Positions 1-10,969 of a stretch of DNA of 64,000 nucleotides are shown piece by piece. The DNA lies in the NCBI GenBank assembly GCA_018806915.1, contig JAGKQI010000101.1, positions 1,240,001 to 1,304,000 on the forward strand. The letters run 5' to 3'. The stretch's first letter is position 1. Every line of letters starts with the position of its first letter. Source of the DNA: Phytophthora colocasiae (taxonomy: Eukaryota; Oomycota; Peronosporomycetes; Peronosporales; Peronosporaceae). The notes beneath the pieces were generated by a model that saw nothing but the letters and a program-made list of their open reading frames with translations, did not search any database and was not told where the DNA came from. The translations under genes were made by a program, and so were the position numbers.

Positions 1-315
1 GTTTTGCTGCTCCATCAGTGCGGCCTGACGGTCATGTTGTGCTTGAAGATATTCTGAAGTTTGAGCAGCAAGTCGGTCTTGCTGAAGCCGGACCTGGCCA
101 ATTTGTTCCGCATTCCGTTGATGCGCTGCAGCAGAGTGTTGGGCCAGGGCTTCCACTTGACGATTTGTCTCGACTCCTTGGATGACTGCCGTCCGAGTTG
201 TTGTTTCTTGCATCATTCGCAATTCACGTTCCGATCCCGGTGGTAGTGGAGGGTAGACAGCGACAGGCATTCCCCCGGCTGGGACTGCTGCCATCGCGTC
301 GTCAGGATCTTCCAT
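1..315 (-). CDS. Retroelement Gag-like protein, N-terminal part (runs off the left edge)
   Basis: An open frame runs from an ATG at 313-315 leftward to base 1 without a stop, giving 105 codons. The product is acidic at the start (MEDPDDAMAAV), then Pro-rich, then Gln/Ala/His-rich with a helical, coiled-coil-like stretch (QVRLQQDRLAAQTSEYLQAQ). This composition resembles the N-terminus of Gag-type proteins of oomycete LTR elements, but no zinc knuckle or other diagnostic domain is inside the window. A host gene is therefore possible. The family call is inference; the open frame is directly visible. Confidence 0.4.
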   Translation of the reverse strand, partial: MEDPDDAMAAVPAGGMPVAVYPPLPPGSERELRMMQETTTRTAVIQGVETNRQVEALAQHSAAAHQRNAEQIGQVRLQQDRLAAQTSEYLQAQHDRQAALMEQQN

Positions 316-1981
316 GCTGGTAGCTATCCAGCTAAAGAATTCTTTGTTATGGCTCCCAAATGGAAAATGTAGAAGTGATAATGTATTGAGCAGTTCCTTA
401 CCTCCTGCACTAGCTGCTCTTCTTTGATATGCATGTCCTGGAGGCTTTATGGACGGTTAGTGCACTTCCGTGCTTTGCTACAACCGTCTGTGTTTGCAGC
501 AACCGTCTGCGGTCTAACCGTCTGTACTTGTTTCTCGATTCTTCTGCAGTGATGTTGTTGCTGGGCTTGATCCCATCTACAACCTCACAGTGTTGCCACG
601 GCGACAACAACGACCGCGATGTTATCCATCACCTCATTGGCCGAGGAGGCAGCCCAAGCACCAGAGCACTGCAATCGGCAGCACAATCTCCGCTACCTCC
701 CGACTCAGGAGTCACAACCAGACTTCGGCCACAGCAGCACGCCAATAGATTGGCTGCAACGAGTTAACGCCCGTGACGCTCCAGTCGTGGCAAATCTCGT
801 TCTGCTTGGGTGTGGAGGTACTCTGCTCCGTCTCAGCTAACGAAAGGACGCTGATCATCCGTCGACCACGGCGTGGTGGATCACTGGTGATTCACGCATG
901 CTTTAGAGTTGGACTAATGGTATCAATTTAATACCGTCTCATGCAGAGTTGGGTACCTAGTTCCTGGTCTTTTGTGCCGCCAACGTGCAGCGATTGTGCC
1001 TGTCGACGCTGGGTGGACGCAACGTCTTGGCTTTTCGGCGGTCTTCCGAGCTAACGGCGACATCAGCTCTGCAGGCAAGCGCAGGCGTGAATACAGTACC
1101 GGTACTGTTAGGGCTCGTCGTACAAAACGTTGTGCGTACACAATGTGCGCGTACGCCGTACATTGTCCGGCCTTCTAGTACCCATGGAGACTCTGACTGC
1201 TACACGGGGCGAGTTGCTTGGCAGACAATCGAGACGATCGCCATGATCCACGTCGCCTAACAACGGCCGCAGATTGTGGGGGATACGTTACTCCTGAATC
1301 CGGAGTAAGGCCTGATCAAGGTTGACTTCTCATTCTCCGGCCAGTGTGAGCCTGTTCCCGCAGGCGCGATATAGGTAAACGAACTTCAGACTTGATGCAA
1401 GTGCGATTGTGCTGTACGAACACTTTTCAGCACAATAAAGTGAGGTGCAATGAGACTTCTAAGCTTATCACTCTTCATCTTCTGCAAGATCTTCGTAAAG
1501 CGAAAACATGACTGGACTATGGTCCGAAGTTTTTCCTTTCTTGTTCTTCTTCGTCGAGCATGGAATTTGCCCGACATGCAGCCGTCCTAGCTGCGTCTTC
1601 TTGCTATAGGTAGTAGCTGCTCATGTTCTGGTAAAGCAAAAACTAAAAACTGTATTCCTACAGGAATTCTGCTCCCAGATGGCATTTCGTATCAAGCCAA
1701 ACATGTGGAGTATCGTTGGCAGGACAAAATGTCCCTGCCTTATGGGAACCGAAGGGAAAACGGTTTTCAGCAAATAACTTGTGTGAAAAAGTGTTGCTGT
1801 CGTTGTTGTTGGATTAGGTTGATCTAAACTGCTAGAGCTCACGAATTTGCCGTCGAATACGTGTGCTCTCTGACTTTCGCTTGCGGTTGCTTGTCTAGGA
1901 GTTCAGGAAATAAATACGAATAGATATGAGGTGCTCCTAATGCAATCTTCGATCGATTGCAGGTCACCTTCGCGTACGAAC
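316..1981. other. 1.7 kb without a supported gene
   Basis: Only short overlapping frames with no recognisable domain or codon signal are present. If the gene at the left edge is a retroelement Gag, part of this stretch could be its leader and LTR, but I found no paired repeat inside the window to prove it. A few short inverted repeats occur, for example near 917-933 and 1096-1109. Confidence 0.5.
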
Positions 1982-2851
1982 TTACGCCTCCTCCTTGCGG
2001 AGGAAGCGCTCCATCACGTACGGGATTGCCTGGAAACCATCACAGGCGATGTTACGAGGTCGCGGTTCGCTCTTTCCACCGACGGTCATGCTGAGGAACT
2101 CGTTGCAGAACGTCGTCAGCAGCTTCTTCCTTGTGTCCACGCCAGTGGCCAGCTTCACGAACAACCGCGGCTGCGACATCGAGTGCACGATGTAGCTCAT
2201 GAACGCGTCGCAGTACTTGCACGCACATCCGTCTGAGTGCTTGCGCTGTGCATACGCCCACACCTGGTAGCGCAGGTTGGCGAAGTCATTGAAACGGCGC
2301 TCCAATTGATAGTCCGGTCGGCCAGTAGTGGACGATTTGACTGTCTTGTTGGTCGGAATGCGAGACGTGCTGTGCTCAAGAAACACATCCAATACGTAGT
2401 ACACGACGCCGCCGCGCATTGTGGTGCGGTTAATCTCCATGTGGTCAATTTTTTCCAGCGATGCAAGCGGTGCCGAGGCCTTTGAAGCTCGAGTTGGGGT
2501 GATCGTCACGGGTGACAGAGACTGCAGATGCGGCATCATCGTGGAAGTGGATCCGGTCGACATGGTCAATAGGTGCTGGCGAGGTAGACTTGAGGGTTCG
2601 GACGGTAGGGGAGTTGACTTGAGTGCTTGGGCTCCGACTGAGACTGCGTTTGTGTCGAAGGCGGAAAGTTGACAAGTGAGCCAACTGGACGACGGCGTTT
2701 TCGTCTCTCTAGCGGCTGTCAGCAAGGGTGGACGAACGGTGTGTTCGTCCGTGCAGCGGTGTGAGCACAAGAGAGTTGGGTTGCCCTTTCCCCCGTCGGC
2801 TCCACATGCGACGCTCCCAAGCAGAGTGCGGGACTTCACGAGCGTCATCAT
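1982..2851 (-). CDS. PX-domain (phox homology) protein with C-x-x-C insert
   Basis: A 289-residue single-exon frame starts at an ATG at 2851. The first ~125 residues are Ser/Thr/Pro-rich and look disordered. The C-terminal ~160 residues fit a PX domain: a beta hairpin (GGVVYYVLDVFLEH), the RRF-type core (ERRFNDFANLRYQVW) and a helical tail ending FQAIPYVMERFLRK. PX domains usually bind phosphoinositides on endosomal membranes. Between core and tail is a CACKYC motif, shared in position with three other PX-like genes in this window (16445-17233, 42041-42607, 48725-49225). The usual basic and proline-rich lipid-binding loop is not obvious, so lipid binding is inferred only from the fold family. 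Confidence 0.65.
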   Translation of the reverse strand: MMTLVKSRTLLGSVACGADGGKGNPTLLCSHRCTDEHTVRPPLLTAARETKTPSSSWLTCQLSAFDTNAVSVGAQALKSTPLPSEPSSLPRQHLLTMSTGSTSTMMPHLQSLSPVTITPTRASKASAPLASLEKIDHMEINRTTMRGGVVYYVLDVFLEHSTSRIPTNKTVKSSTTGRPDYQLERRFNDFANLRYQVWAYAQRKHSDGCACKYCDAFMSYIVHSMSQPRLFVKLATGVDTRKKLLTTFCNEFLSMTVGGKSEPRPRNIACDGFQAIPYVMERFLRKEEA

Positions 2852-3262
2852 ACAGTATTGTATCGTATCGCTGTCTTGACGTTTTGATATGCAGGGTACA
2901 GCTTGAGCCCAGAATGAACACCATACCGAATTCCATGGAGAAGGGTGGTTTAGATTCTCTTCTTGCTTCGACGCTATGAGTTCATCCGTGGCATATCCAG
3001 TTTATTTCGACGTCGGCCAGCGCTGCTGAAGCGAGGGAGCCATTTTCGCATGGTAAAATGACTGGTTGTGAGTTCTAGAAATTTATCATTTCAAATGATA
3101 CACACTTTTTGAAAAAAATAATGTTTTGCCCGGCTCACGGGTGTCTTACCGCTTACTGCCATCGAGCGGCTTGACCTCGACGGGATTCCTAGTAGGTTGG
3201 ACGTCCATGACAGACTTTGACCCCCCCCCCTGCAACTCGATAAATCTCACTTGAAAAAATCA
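2852..3262. other. Intergenic, no gene seen
   Basis: AT-rich patches and a homopolymer run of C near 3222-3231. This holds the presumed promoter of the PX gene, but no clear initiator element was found. Confidence 0.5.
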
Positions 3263-3750
3263 TCATCGCAAAATTTGTTCTTCTTTGGCACGTGTTTGAA
3301 TGCGCCGGTAGTGCAACGCAAAAGGTGACCTAGTCCACGACAGGCCATTTTCGCCGTCGTCATGCACGTACAACATGGTGTCCGAGAATTGTGCTGGACA
3401 GTCGCGCAGATTTGCGCTAGCGCCGTCGACTGTGTAGTTCAAGAGGCTGTATTTTCCATTTTCAACGTGAAAAGATGGTGGAAGTACTTCATACGCAAGC
3501 TCGTTGCTGATTTCAAGCAGTGCTCTGTCGTGCTTGACAAGCACGACAGAGTCTTGGATTCACGAATGTCGTCGAGTCTCGCCCTTTTTTCCCAGTCCAA
3601 AATTGCCTTTATCGCGTTTTTTTCAGAGAATTTTGTGGCTGGAACTCCATTCATATGGCGAAGGCCATCGCCTTCGCATATTTCACAGTGATGTTTCGAG
3701 TGCCGTATGTTGCAAAGCCGAACAAGTACTGTAGCACAGGCCAGCCACAA
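3263..3750 (-). pseudogene. Broken small gene of unknown function
   Basis: Two overlapping minus-strand frames look like parts of one protein. The upstream frame (3439-3750) contains HSKHHCEIC and a charged helical segment. The downstream frame (3263-3544) contains NELAYEVLPPSF and a Trp-containing C-terminus. Neither begins with a convincing ATG. The switch between frames coincides with a perfect 29-bp palindrome at 3523-3551, so an inverted duplication or indel there may have broken the frame. The HxxHHCxxC pattern resembles the Cys motif of the PX-like family in this window, but the rest does not align convincingly. Confidence 0.3.
3523..3551. repeat. Perfect 29-bp palindrome
   Basis: Two 14-base arms (3523-3536 and 3538-3551) are exact reverse complements around a single central A. 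The palindrome sits where the two minus-strand frames of the broken gene change register. Confidence 0.9.
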
Positions 3751-3993
3751 CTTCAGAGCAAGACTTCAATCACAAATCTCTGTAAATTGTTATCTTCCGA
3801 TCGCATTGTGGAGGTTTGAGTCGTTGCACAAAAGGGCAAGTTGAGGCTCAAGTTTGCAGCACAGACGAGCAAGAGAGTGATATTCTTACCTCTGCCTCAA
3901 AGCTCGTGCTCAATGCAAGCAGAGCTTGGCTCTGACTGCTTATATATTGAGCTAAAAAATGATACGTTCAGTTTTCTCGAAACGGCATGTGTC

Positions 3994-4076
3994 AAAGTGT
4001 TGCTGCGTTGTGATATCAAATTATGTGAGCCGGCAATGAAAGTGTTGCTGCGTTGTGATATCAAATTATGTGAGCC
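3994..4076. repeat. Tandem duplication (45-bp period) just upstream of Sec15
   Basis: 38 bases at 3994-4031 are repeated exactly at 4039-4076, separated by 7 bases, giving a 45-bp period. The second copy ends 47 bp before the Sec15 start codon, so the repeat lies in the likely promoter or 5' leader. The rest of 3751-4123 holds no supported gene. Confidence 0.85.
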
Positions 4077-4123
4077 ACACGATTTATATGTGGTCAACAC
4101 CAGCAGACGTAGCTGTAGCGATC

Positions 4124-7100
4124 ATGGAGAGCCCCGCCAAGCCTACTAGCGCGCCCATCCGCGGATGGCAGAGCAAGAAGGAGTGGGTTGTATTAGTAGA
4201 GAACATAGCGCAGTCTCGAGCGCGACTCGCTTCCGGTATCCAACTGGCCATCGAGAAGCAGTGGGGCAACAACTTCGCGGGTGCAGTACTACATATATAC
4301 TATTATTGAATAGTATATATGAATTCTTTGTAACCATTTTAATACTACCAGCAAGTTTGCAGGAGCATGCAGCAGCCAAAGAGAGCGAGATCCGAAATGT
4401 GTGCAGCTCCAATTACCGAGAGTTTGTGGACTCTATCGAGGAGATTGTACGCATGAAAGGGGATGTCTCCAAGCTGCAGGTAGTACTACAACTAATATAT
4501 CAAAACGAGTATTCGTAGACTAATATACTACTTAATTTGTTTCTGGGCCAGCATGACATCGACGCTTTCCAGAATGCACTAGCAGGGTCCACATCGGACG
4601 TATTGTCCATTTACAACTCTCTGGCCACGTGCTACACAGTGCAGAAGCATATTGACGAATCCATTGAGAAATTGCAGCAATGTCAACGAATCGTACGTTC
4701 AAAATGACTCAAAACTCGAGAATTTAACTAATCTCTTTGTTTTGTAGGTGGCTCTTGCAACCGCAATTGAGGCGCACATCCAGCAGGGGAAGCTATTTCA
4801 TGCGTTGAAAGTACTAGAAGATCTTCGAGTTGAAATCGCTGCGTTCCGAGTACGAACATTTCTGGTTCTGACTGCATCGAAGTTGAAATTCACTATAACT
4901 TGATTTTTACTAGGGTCGGCTATTCCCGCAGCGCATGAGCGGTTGGATGCACGTTGCAATGCGAACAATCAAGGATGAAGCGAAGCGCAGCGCTTCAATA
5001 TGGTTGGAGGATATTCGAGCGACTTCGATGGTAAGTGTCGTTGAAAGGACGAAAACACTTACTGAAGATTTAATTTCTCACTGTGTTTTCATGCTACCAG
5101 TCTATTGGTGAGGCAGCTATTCATCGACTGGAAAACCAGATCAGCGAACAGTATTATGAACAGGACATTCTGGAGAAGTGCGGCCATGCTCCTCCCACTT
5201 TCAAGAAATCAAGCAGCAGTGGCAACGTCCCCATCAGTCCTCGAGCGTCGTTGAGCCCCGCGAACTCTGGGAGATCACTAATGAGTGAGGATTCGTTCAA
5301 GCTACCTTCGATTCGAGTATTCAACACAGATGCAGACACTCTGCGCGAGCGAAGCAACATCCACGCCAACTATATGAAGCAAGCTCTGACTCAACTGTCC
5401 CCCATGCTGAGGATCTTGCATGTCTTCCGCGTCATGAGTCAAATTCCCGAGCTGGCTGCCTTTTACAATGCAAACCGCTTGGTAAGTTCTCTTTGCAATT
5501 GATGTATTGTTGATTTGTAATCGACTTTCTCGATTTTTGTGCAGCCTCAGCTACAACTGACGTCGTTTCTGAGGGGAGCTGTCACCGCCATTACACCGGA
5601 AAAGTTTGTCACTCAGCACGATGAGCTGTTCAAGAAACTCACGGGGGCGTTTTGTCTTGAGCATCTACTCTGGCGATACTCTGACGCTGCTTTACTGTCC
5701 AAGAAGGAAATCAACGGGATCTTCCACCTTGTCATGCAGAGTTTATGTGGAATTGTGTCGGCCTCCGTCTTGAGCATCAACGTGCCAGCTACCATTCTCG
5801 ATATCAAGCTCAGAGCTATCGTATGCGCCCGGACACTGAGCGATGAAGTGCACGAGTACAATTCCACACTCATGTTTGATACTTTCCGGCGTTTGGGGCC
5901 GCACTTTCGCAGTTCCATTATGGCCGACACGAAGAAGTATGTTCATAATTGAGATTGACCTATGTCTATGGCATTTGATTGTCGTGTCCTGATTACACAG
6001 GAAACTACAGGAGTTCATGGCTGCAGATACGTTTGAACGCGTTAAAGTCCCTTCGGAACAGCTCCAAGCGGTATTTACACGTGAAGTTCTCATGCTCCGA
6101 TCACTTGCTAACGTGAAGTCTTCTTGCTTGTCGTTTAGACGTTGCAATGGTGTGGACTACAAAGCGAAGAGGGACGCTTGCTCAAGAACATTATTCTCGG
6201 AACAAATCCCGTTGTGCTACCATTTACAAATGTACGTAACATTCGCTGGAACTGTTTGACCTTGTTAATGATGCAGCCTCTCTGTTGTTCTGTCAGGTTG
6301 TTGTAAAGAGCTGTACGAGTATTGAGGCGTTGGTGCAGATGATGTTTGATTATGAGCGGTAGGAAGTTTAACTTGATGTTGCAGGGATTGTAGTTTAACC
6401 TGTGATAATCTTGATTTTTTTTCAGCTACCTGAACATCGACGACTGGGCTGAATGGGTGCGAAATGACACAATCGAGGCACTAGGGTTTCTAAATGATAC
6501 CCTAAACGAAGTCATCGACCAGCACACGGACTTACAAGTGTCTACGGTGAGGTTACGAGTTCATTTGTGTATGAATATTGATCTGTGTAATATCTGCAGG
6601 CCGTTATGATGGGCACGAACGCGTCCTTCTTGGCTTGTGCCTGCGATCACTTTGAGGAACTCGTCAAGGTTCAAACGGAGGCGTGGGAAGCACGAACGTA
6701 TGGCTACAGTGTGAGCAACACACTTCGCGGGGCTAATACCCAGCTGATAAAGCCGTGCTCGAGTCGTCTACTGTTGAGCAAGGCAGCCGCAAAGAAAAAG
6801 TTCGACAGCACAACCACAAGAGCTCAAGATATGGTCTGTGAGCTGATGGTACGTAGGTTTGTTTACCTAAAGCCTCAACTGCATCCATTAATTGTTTCAT
6901 CTTGTTATGTTTTAGTTGAAAAAGATCGACGAGCTCCTATCGAGCTTTTATTACCTCAATTGGACGCCAAGTGCAGTCCTGACCCAGCCAGATCCATCCA
7001 TGTGGGACCTTATCAACTATCTCAAAGTAACTTTCGCCCAGCTGGGTCAACTTCCCCTCGCAGTGCAAGAGGCTGTTCATTTCGCGTCCTGCAGTTATCT

Positions 7101-7530
7101 GGCCAAGTCTCTGGAGCAGATTCTCAGTGGTTCAACAGTCAAGAAGTTGAATATGGAGGGGATTGCCAACTTCAAGCGGAATTTGGACGTCCTGCTAGAC
7201 TTTATCGAGTCTGTTCCTGTTGCTCAGTTAAAAGATTGTTTCGTGCCAATTACGCACCTGGTGGATCTCTTCATCTCTGGAGCTGTTGAAACGTTCCTGG
7301 ACCCACAACAAAGGTAAAATGCAGCACAATTTCTGGATTAGATATATTTACTAATGTGAATCTTTTTGAGCAGAGACCCTCGTGGTAAGTATGCGCATCT
7401 TTCATCCGAGACAGTGGCAACTGTACTGGGAAAAATGAAGGACGGGAAGAGTTCATCTAAGGCGTGGGGTGCGTCTTTCGTGCATGCCCCCAAGAAAACC
7501 CTTTTCGGCGGTAAAAGTTCTCGAAAGTAG
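4124..7530 (+). CDS. SEC15: Exocyst complex subunit Sec15, 14 exons
   Basis: Sec15 is the exocyst subunit that binds Rab GTPase on secretory vesicles and helps tether them to the plasma membrane. I rebuilt the gene from 14 exons: 4124-4280, 4352-4479, 4552-4692, 4748-4849, 4914-5030, 5101-5481, 5545-5936, 6001-6070, 6139-6231, 6297-6358, 6426-6546, 6600-6848, 6916-7313 and 7374-7530. All junctions are GT-AG and the sum is 2568 nt, or 855 residues, close to the usual length of the family. Recognisable stretches are the N-terminal helix (KESEIRNVCSSNYREFVDSI), HIDESIEKLQQCQRI, and the C-terminal helical region YLNIDDWAEWVRNDTIEALG. The second exon uses the acceptor at 4350-4351; the nearer AG at 4362 would shift the frame. 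The gene converges on the kinase-RhoGAP gene, with only 35 bp between stop codons. Confidence 0.85.
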
Positions 7531-7565
7531 GTACTACCCATTCGTTTTAACGGCTAACAAGTCTC

Positions 7566-10500
7566 TTACGATAGCAAACCGAGACTTAGTCCTCCAGTCT
7601 GTAGTTGACTATCGCTGTCACCAAGTAGAGCCAAGAGGTTCCCAATCGCAGGTTGACGCTCTCCCAATTTTGCGATGTTGCGGCGAAGCACTGAGTCATT
7701 TCCAGTTCGGTTTCCTTTACTGGTTAGACGTACAGCTCCATTCAGCAGAAGATTCTCCACCCGGTTGTCTTCAGTCTGGTTCGACTCGCTCGCGACGCTT
7801 TTAACACTGTGAAGGCGAGAAATTTGCCTGAAAATCTCCCGAGTTGAAAGTTGACTACGAGCTGGTCCGAATCGACTTTGAAGTCGCTCCAGTTTGTCCT
7901 GCGTCGATTGTTCGCGGTCAAGAAGACGACAAAATGCTTCGAACGTCAACGCAGCGTTGATCCAGTCGTGCATCTTCTCTAGAGATTTCGGGATCTTCTT
8001 CCCGTCTTCCTGCTTCATCCGGTCATTGGCCCATTCTCGCTCTTCGATTCTTTTGGAGTAATTAGCGATCAACTGGAGTGTTGATGTCTGGTAATCGCTG
8101 AAGACTTGACGTAGCATATGCTCTTGTCGCTGCGTCTCGACGGTCGTGACTTCACTCTTCTCCAGGTCGGACCAGAGCCGATCAACGCGAGTTCGAAGAG
8201 CTTGTTCCAGCGAGACCTTCTCTTCCCTCTCGGGGGCTTCATTCAGATACTGACGTACTCGTTCATGCAGGTCGGAGGTTTTCGTGGTCGATGGCATTTC
8301 AACAAAAGCTGCAGCAACATCCTTCTCCTCTTCTTCCAGTAAAAAAGTCGGAGAGCTCCCAAGACGCCAGGAAAGCAATACACGGAGGAACAAGACAACT
8401 TGACGCATGCAGTTCCCCACGTTCTCCTGCGACCGATTCATCCCACACGAGAAGAGATTGGGGGCGATCACAGTGGCCAGTGCTTGGATTGTCATCTGGT
8501 TGAACGCCCGTTGTGCGCTCACTTCGAGCATGTGCTCCAGCAGCCACTGGACAACTGCGTACTCTCTGGGTTTGAGTTTTCCCAGTGTCCGAATGATCTG
8601 AGCGTCCACGAGCTCTCTGTTCCCCAGTCGTAAGTCTTCATTGTTCCCAACACTAACGAGTTGAGTGACTGCAGATAAATCTTGAATGTCCAAAGCATCC
8701 AGCAAAAGTGTGGGCAGTTCACGCAGCCAAAGCTTGAGCAGACTCGCGTACACATGTGGGTCTGAAAGCTGAGCCGGTTCAAATGATCCACGGTTGATCG
8801 CTGTCTTAGCACGTTGTAGGTCCTCCTGTACGGGTGAAACTCGGTAGATGTACTTGCATTGAAGACCGCCGTGACGTACGAGTTCCCGTCGTAACATACG
8901 AAGAAGTGCAGGCACGTGGTCTTCTGGTGTGGAAACTCGGCATCGCATGTGTGCCAAAGCGATTCCGAACTGCTGGTGAAGTGCTACCCACTCGGCTGAC
9001 TGTGGAGCGCCTTCGTATTGAGCTTGGATGGAATTGTACTTGACACAGACGTCGTGGGAAGCTCGGAATGGGTCGCCAATGAAGATTTTACCAGTAGATC
9101 GGGTAGGTTCTGCAGCTTCAACTGATCTCCAGTTGAAACTTTGTCTTTTTGAGTTGCGAGTGGGTGTTTCGGTAGTGTATTGATCGTTGTAGGCACGCAT
9201 AGCAGCAGCTAAGCTGGGAGAAGATGTAGATGTGGAGAAGGAAGAGAGTAAGCGGTTCACTCGAGCACTTGTTACTGTGTCAATGCTGGCGAGAGGATCG
9301 TCTTGAGATGATACTGATAACCAGGATGATTTAACGGAAGGGGTAGCAGGTGGAGACATTGTGGCTTGTGGACGGGGAAGTGCTGGTGGTCTCGGTGGCT
9401 TGGATGCTGAAGTTAGAGTTCCACCGCTAGAAGTTCTTGATGTTTCAGTTGACTTGAAGCTGGAGGAGGAATCACGACTACGAATGACTGGCGACTTCAC
9501 TGAGGACGGCAACAGTCTGAATTCAGTTGGTGGTTGACGAAAGCTCGGCGTTTGGAGTTGTTGTACTGTAGCTTGAGTTTTCCCCACTTGACTGAAGGCT
9601 GGGAGATCATCGGTCGAAAGGTTCAAGAGATCGTCAGCACTTGCAGATACGTTTAGCTGTGTATTGGCAGTCGGAGACACTGGATCAGCCTCTCGAAATT
9701 CAAATGTTTCTCCCAGAAGCCCCGTTGACGCTTCTTCAGAAGAGATTGAAGCTTCACTCAAAGCCTTGTCGTCACTGATCTCTTCAGCGATTTCCTCTTC
9801 CAGTTCTTGCTCGATCATTGAAGCTGCTACAGTCGAGTTTTCCTCTTGTCCGCCACTTGCAAAGACGCGTTCGATACGCTCTTCACGGCGAATGAACTCG
9901 TGTTGCATGCACTCGACGGCTGTCGGACGTTCTGCTGGGTCTTTGCGGAGACAAAAGCGTAAGAAATCCAAGAACGCGGCCGACCATTTCTCTGGGTGGG
10001 CGACCTGCGGTGGGGGATTCCGAGGGATCTGGATCAGGACGCGCATCGGGTGTTCATCGAACAGTGGAGGTTTCTGGTCCGCTAACTCAATCGCAGTGAT
10101 ACCCAGTGACCAAATGTCCGCTTTAAAGTCGTAGTCGCTGTCTTGAATGAGCTCGGGACTCATCCAGTATGGGGTCCCCACAAAGGAACCTCTTCGAGAC
10201 AGTGTGTCTCTCAGTTGTGCAGAAACTCCAAAGTCCGCGATCTTAACTTGACCTGAATCTGTAAGGAGAATGTTTCCTCCCTTAACGTCGCGATGGATCT
10301 TTCGACGGGAATGCAGGTACGCCAAACCACGTAAAGCCCCACGCATGATAACCGAAATCTCCCGTTCCGTTAACTCTCGAACTCGACGTACGTCCCCTAC
10401 TGAACCACCAGCACAATGTTCCATTGCTACCCAGAGAGCTCCATCTTTATAGTAAGCTCCATGGAAAGCGACGACGTTGGGGTGATCACATTCGCGTAAA

Positions 10501-10760
10501 AATTGGATCTCTCGACGTACACTTTCAATATCCTCTCCCCGTTCACCAGCTTCAAGGGCGACGGGGATCACTTTGAGAGCTGCGAGACGTGTCCGGTTGT
10601 TTTTGTAGCAAGCTCGAAAGACACGACCGAAAGCCCCAGCGCCTTCTTTACGTTGAAGCTCGAAAACATCTTCTGGATCAACTTCCTCGAGCCCTAATGT
10701 CTTTAGAACCGGGAGCTCAGCGCTCGTGACGGCGTACGACGCACGACGAGCTTTCGCCAT
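7566..10760 (-). CDS. Ste20/GCK-type protein kinase fused to a RhoGAP domain
   Basis: A single-exon frame of 1064 residues. An N-terminal Ser/Thr kinase domain (about residues 30-300) has the glycine loop (KEGAGAFGRVF), catalytic loop (IHRDVKGGNILL), DFGVSAQL and the Ste20-type activation segment GTPYWMSPELI. A long Ser/Thr/Pro-rich linker follows. A RhoGAP domain (about residues 590-780) then shows the candidate arginine-finger segment (CKYIYRVSPVQEDL), LKLWLRELPTLLL and FNQMTIQALATVIAPNLF. The C-terminal ~250 residues are helical and coiled-coil-like. Ste20 kinases normally act downstream of Rho/Rac/Cdc42 GTPases, and RhoGAPs switch those GTPases off. One polypeptide may therefore both read and terminate a GTPase signal (inference). 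It is divergent from the hsp70 gene, sharing a 209-bp promoter region. Confidence 0.88.
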   Translation of the reverse strand: MAKARRASYAVTSAELPVLKTLGLEEVDPEDVFELQRKEGAGAFGRVFRACYKNNRTRLAALKVIPVALEAGERGEDIESVRREIQFLRECDHPNVVAFHGAYYKDGALWVAMEHCAGGSVGDVRRVRELTEREISVIMRGALRGLAYLHSRRKIHRDVKGGNILLTDSGQVKIADFGVSAQLRDTLSRRGSFVGTPYWMSPELIQDSDYDFKADIWSLGITAIELADQKPPLFDEHPMRVLIQIPRNPPPQVAHPEKWSAAFLDFLRFCLRKDPAERPTAVECMQHEFIRREERIERVFASGGQEENSTVAASMIEQELEEEIAEEISDDKALSEASISSEEASTGLLGETFEFREADPVSPTANTQLNVSASADDLLNLSTDDLPAFSQVGKTQATVQQLQTPSFRQPPTEFRLLPSSVKSPVIRSRDSSSSFKSTETSRTSSGGTLTSASKPPRPPALPRPQATMSPPATPSVKSSWLSVSSQDDPLASIDTVTSARVNRLLSSFSTSTSSPSLAAAMRAYNDQYTTETPTRNSKRQSFNWRSVEAAEPTRSTGKIFIGDPFRASHDVCVKYNSIQAQYEGAPQSAEWVALHQQFGIALAHMRCRVSTPEDHVPALLRMLRRELVRHGGLQCKYIYRVSPVQEDLQRAKTAINRGSFEPAQLSDPHVYASLLKLWLRELPTLLLDALDIQDLSAVTQLVSVGNNEDLRLGNRELVDAQIIRTLGKLKPREYAVVQWLLEHMLEVSAQRAFNQMTIQALATVIAPNLFSCGMNRSQENVGNCMRQVVLFLRVLLSWRLGSSPTFLLEEEEKDVAAAFVEMPSTTKTSDLHERVRQYLNEAPEREEKVSLEQALRTRVDRLWSDLEKSEVTTVETQRQEHMLRQVFSDYQTSTLQLIANYSKRIEEREWANDRMKQEDGKKIPKSLEKMHDWINAALTFEAFCRLLDREQSTQDKLERLQSRFGPARSQLSTREIFRQISRLHSVKSVASESNQTEDNRVENLLLNGAVRLTSKGNRTGNDSVLRRNIAKLGERQPAIGNLLALLGDSDSQLQTGGLSLGLLS

Positions 10761-10896
10761 CCGGGAAGCGGCGATAGTGACAAGTCGCAGAAGAACTTAG
10801 ATTCAACTGAACCAACCGTTGAATACTAAAATGTTATTCCGGTTTGACGACAGTTAAGCTTGGAAGAGATTGAGAATGACGCAGAAGCTTGGGACA

Positions 10897-10906
10897 CGAA
10901 CCTTCT
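10897..10906 (+). promoter_or_regulatory. Heat-shock-element-like pair in the shared hsp70/kinase promoter
   Basis: Two adjoining inverted units, cGAAc and cTTCt, fit the nGAAn/nTTCn pattern bound by heat-shock factor. They lie 64-73 bp before the hsp70 start codon. Only two units are perfect, so this is a modest match. Confidence 0.4.
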
Positions 10907-10941
10907 CTTCGCTATGATTCTTTACCAGTGGATCTAGGTTG

Positions 10942-10957
10942 TCATTTCTGAATTGGA
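10942..10957 (+). promoter_or_regulatory. Oomycete initiator (Inr/FPR-like) of hsp70
   Basis: TCATTTCTGAATTGGA matches the oomycete transcription-start consensus (TCATTYY followed by an AWTTT-like flank). It lies 28 bp before the ATG. Near-identical elements precede the other two intact hsp70 genes in the window. Confidence 0.65.
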
Positions 10958-10969
10958 AAAGAGAAGACG

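Noticed and set aside
3222..3231. Run of C bases
   Set aside because: Simple homopolymer with no linked feature.
9664..10134. Ser-rich open frame antisense to the kinase-RhoGAP gene
   Set aside because: Low-complexity shadow of a real coding region.
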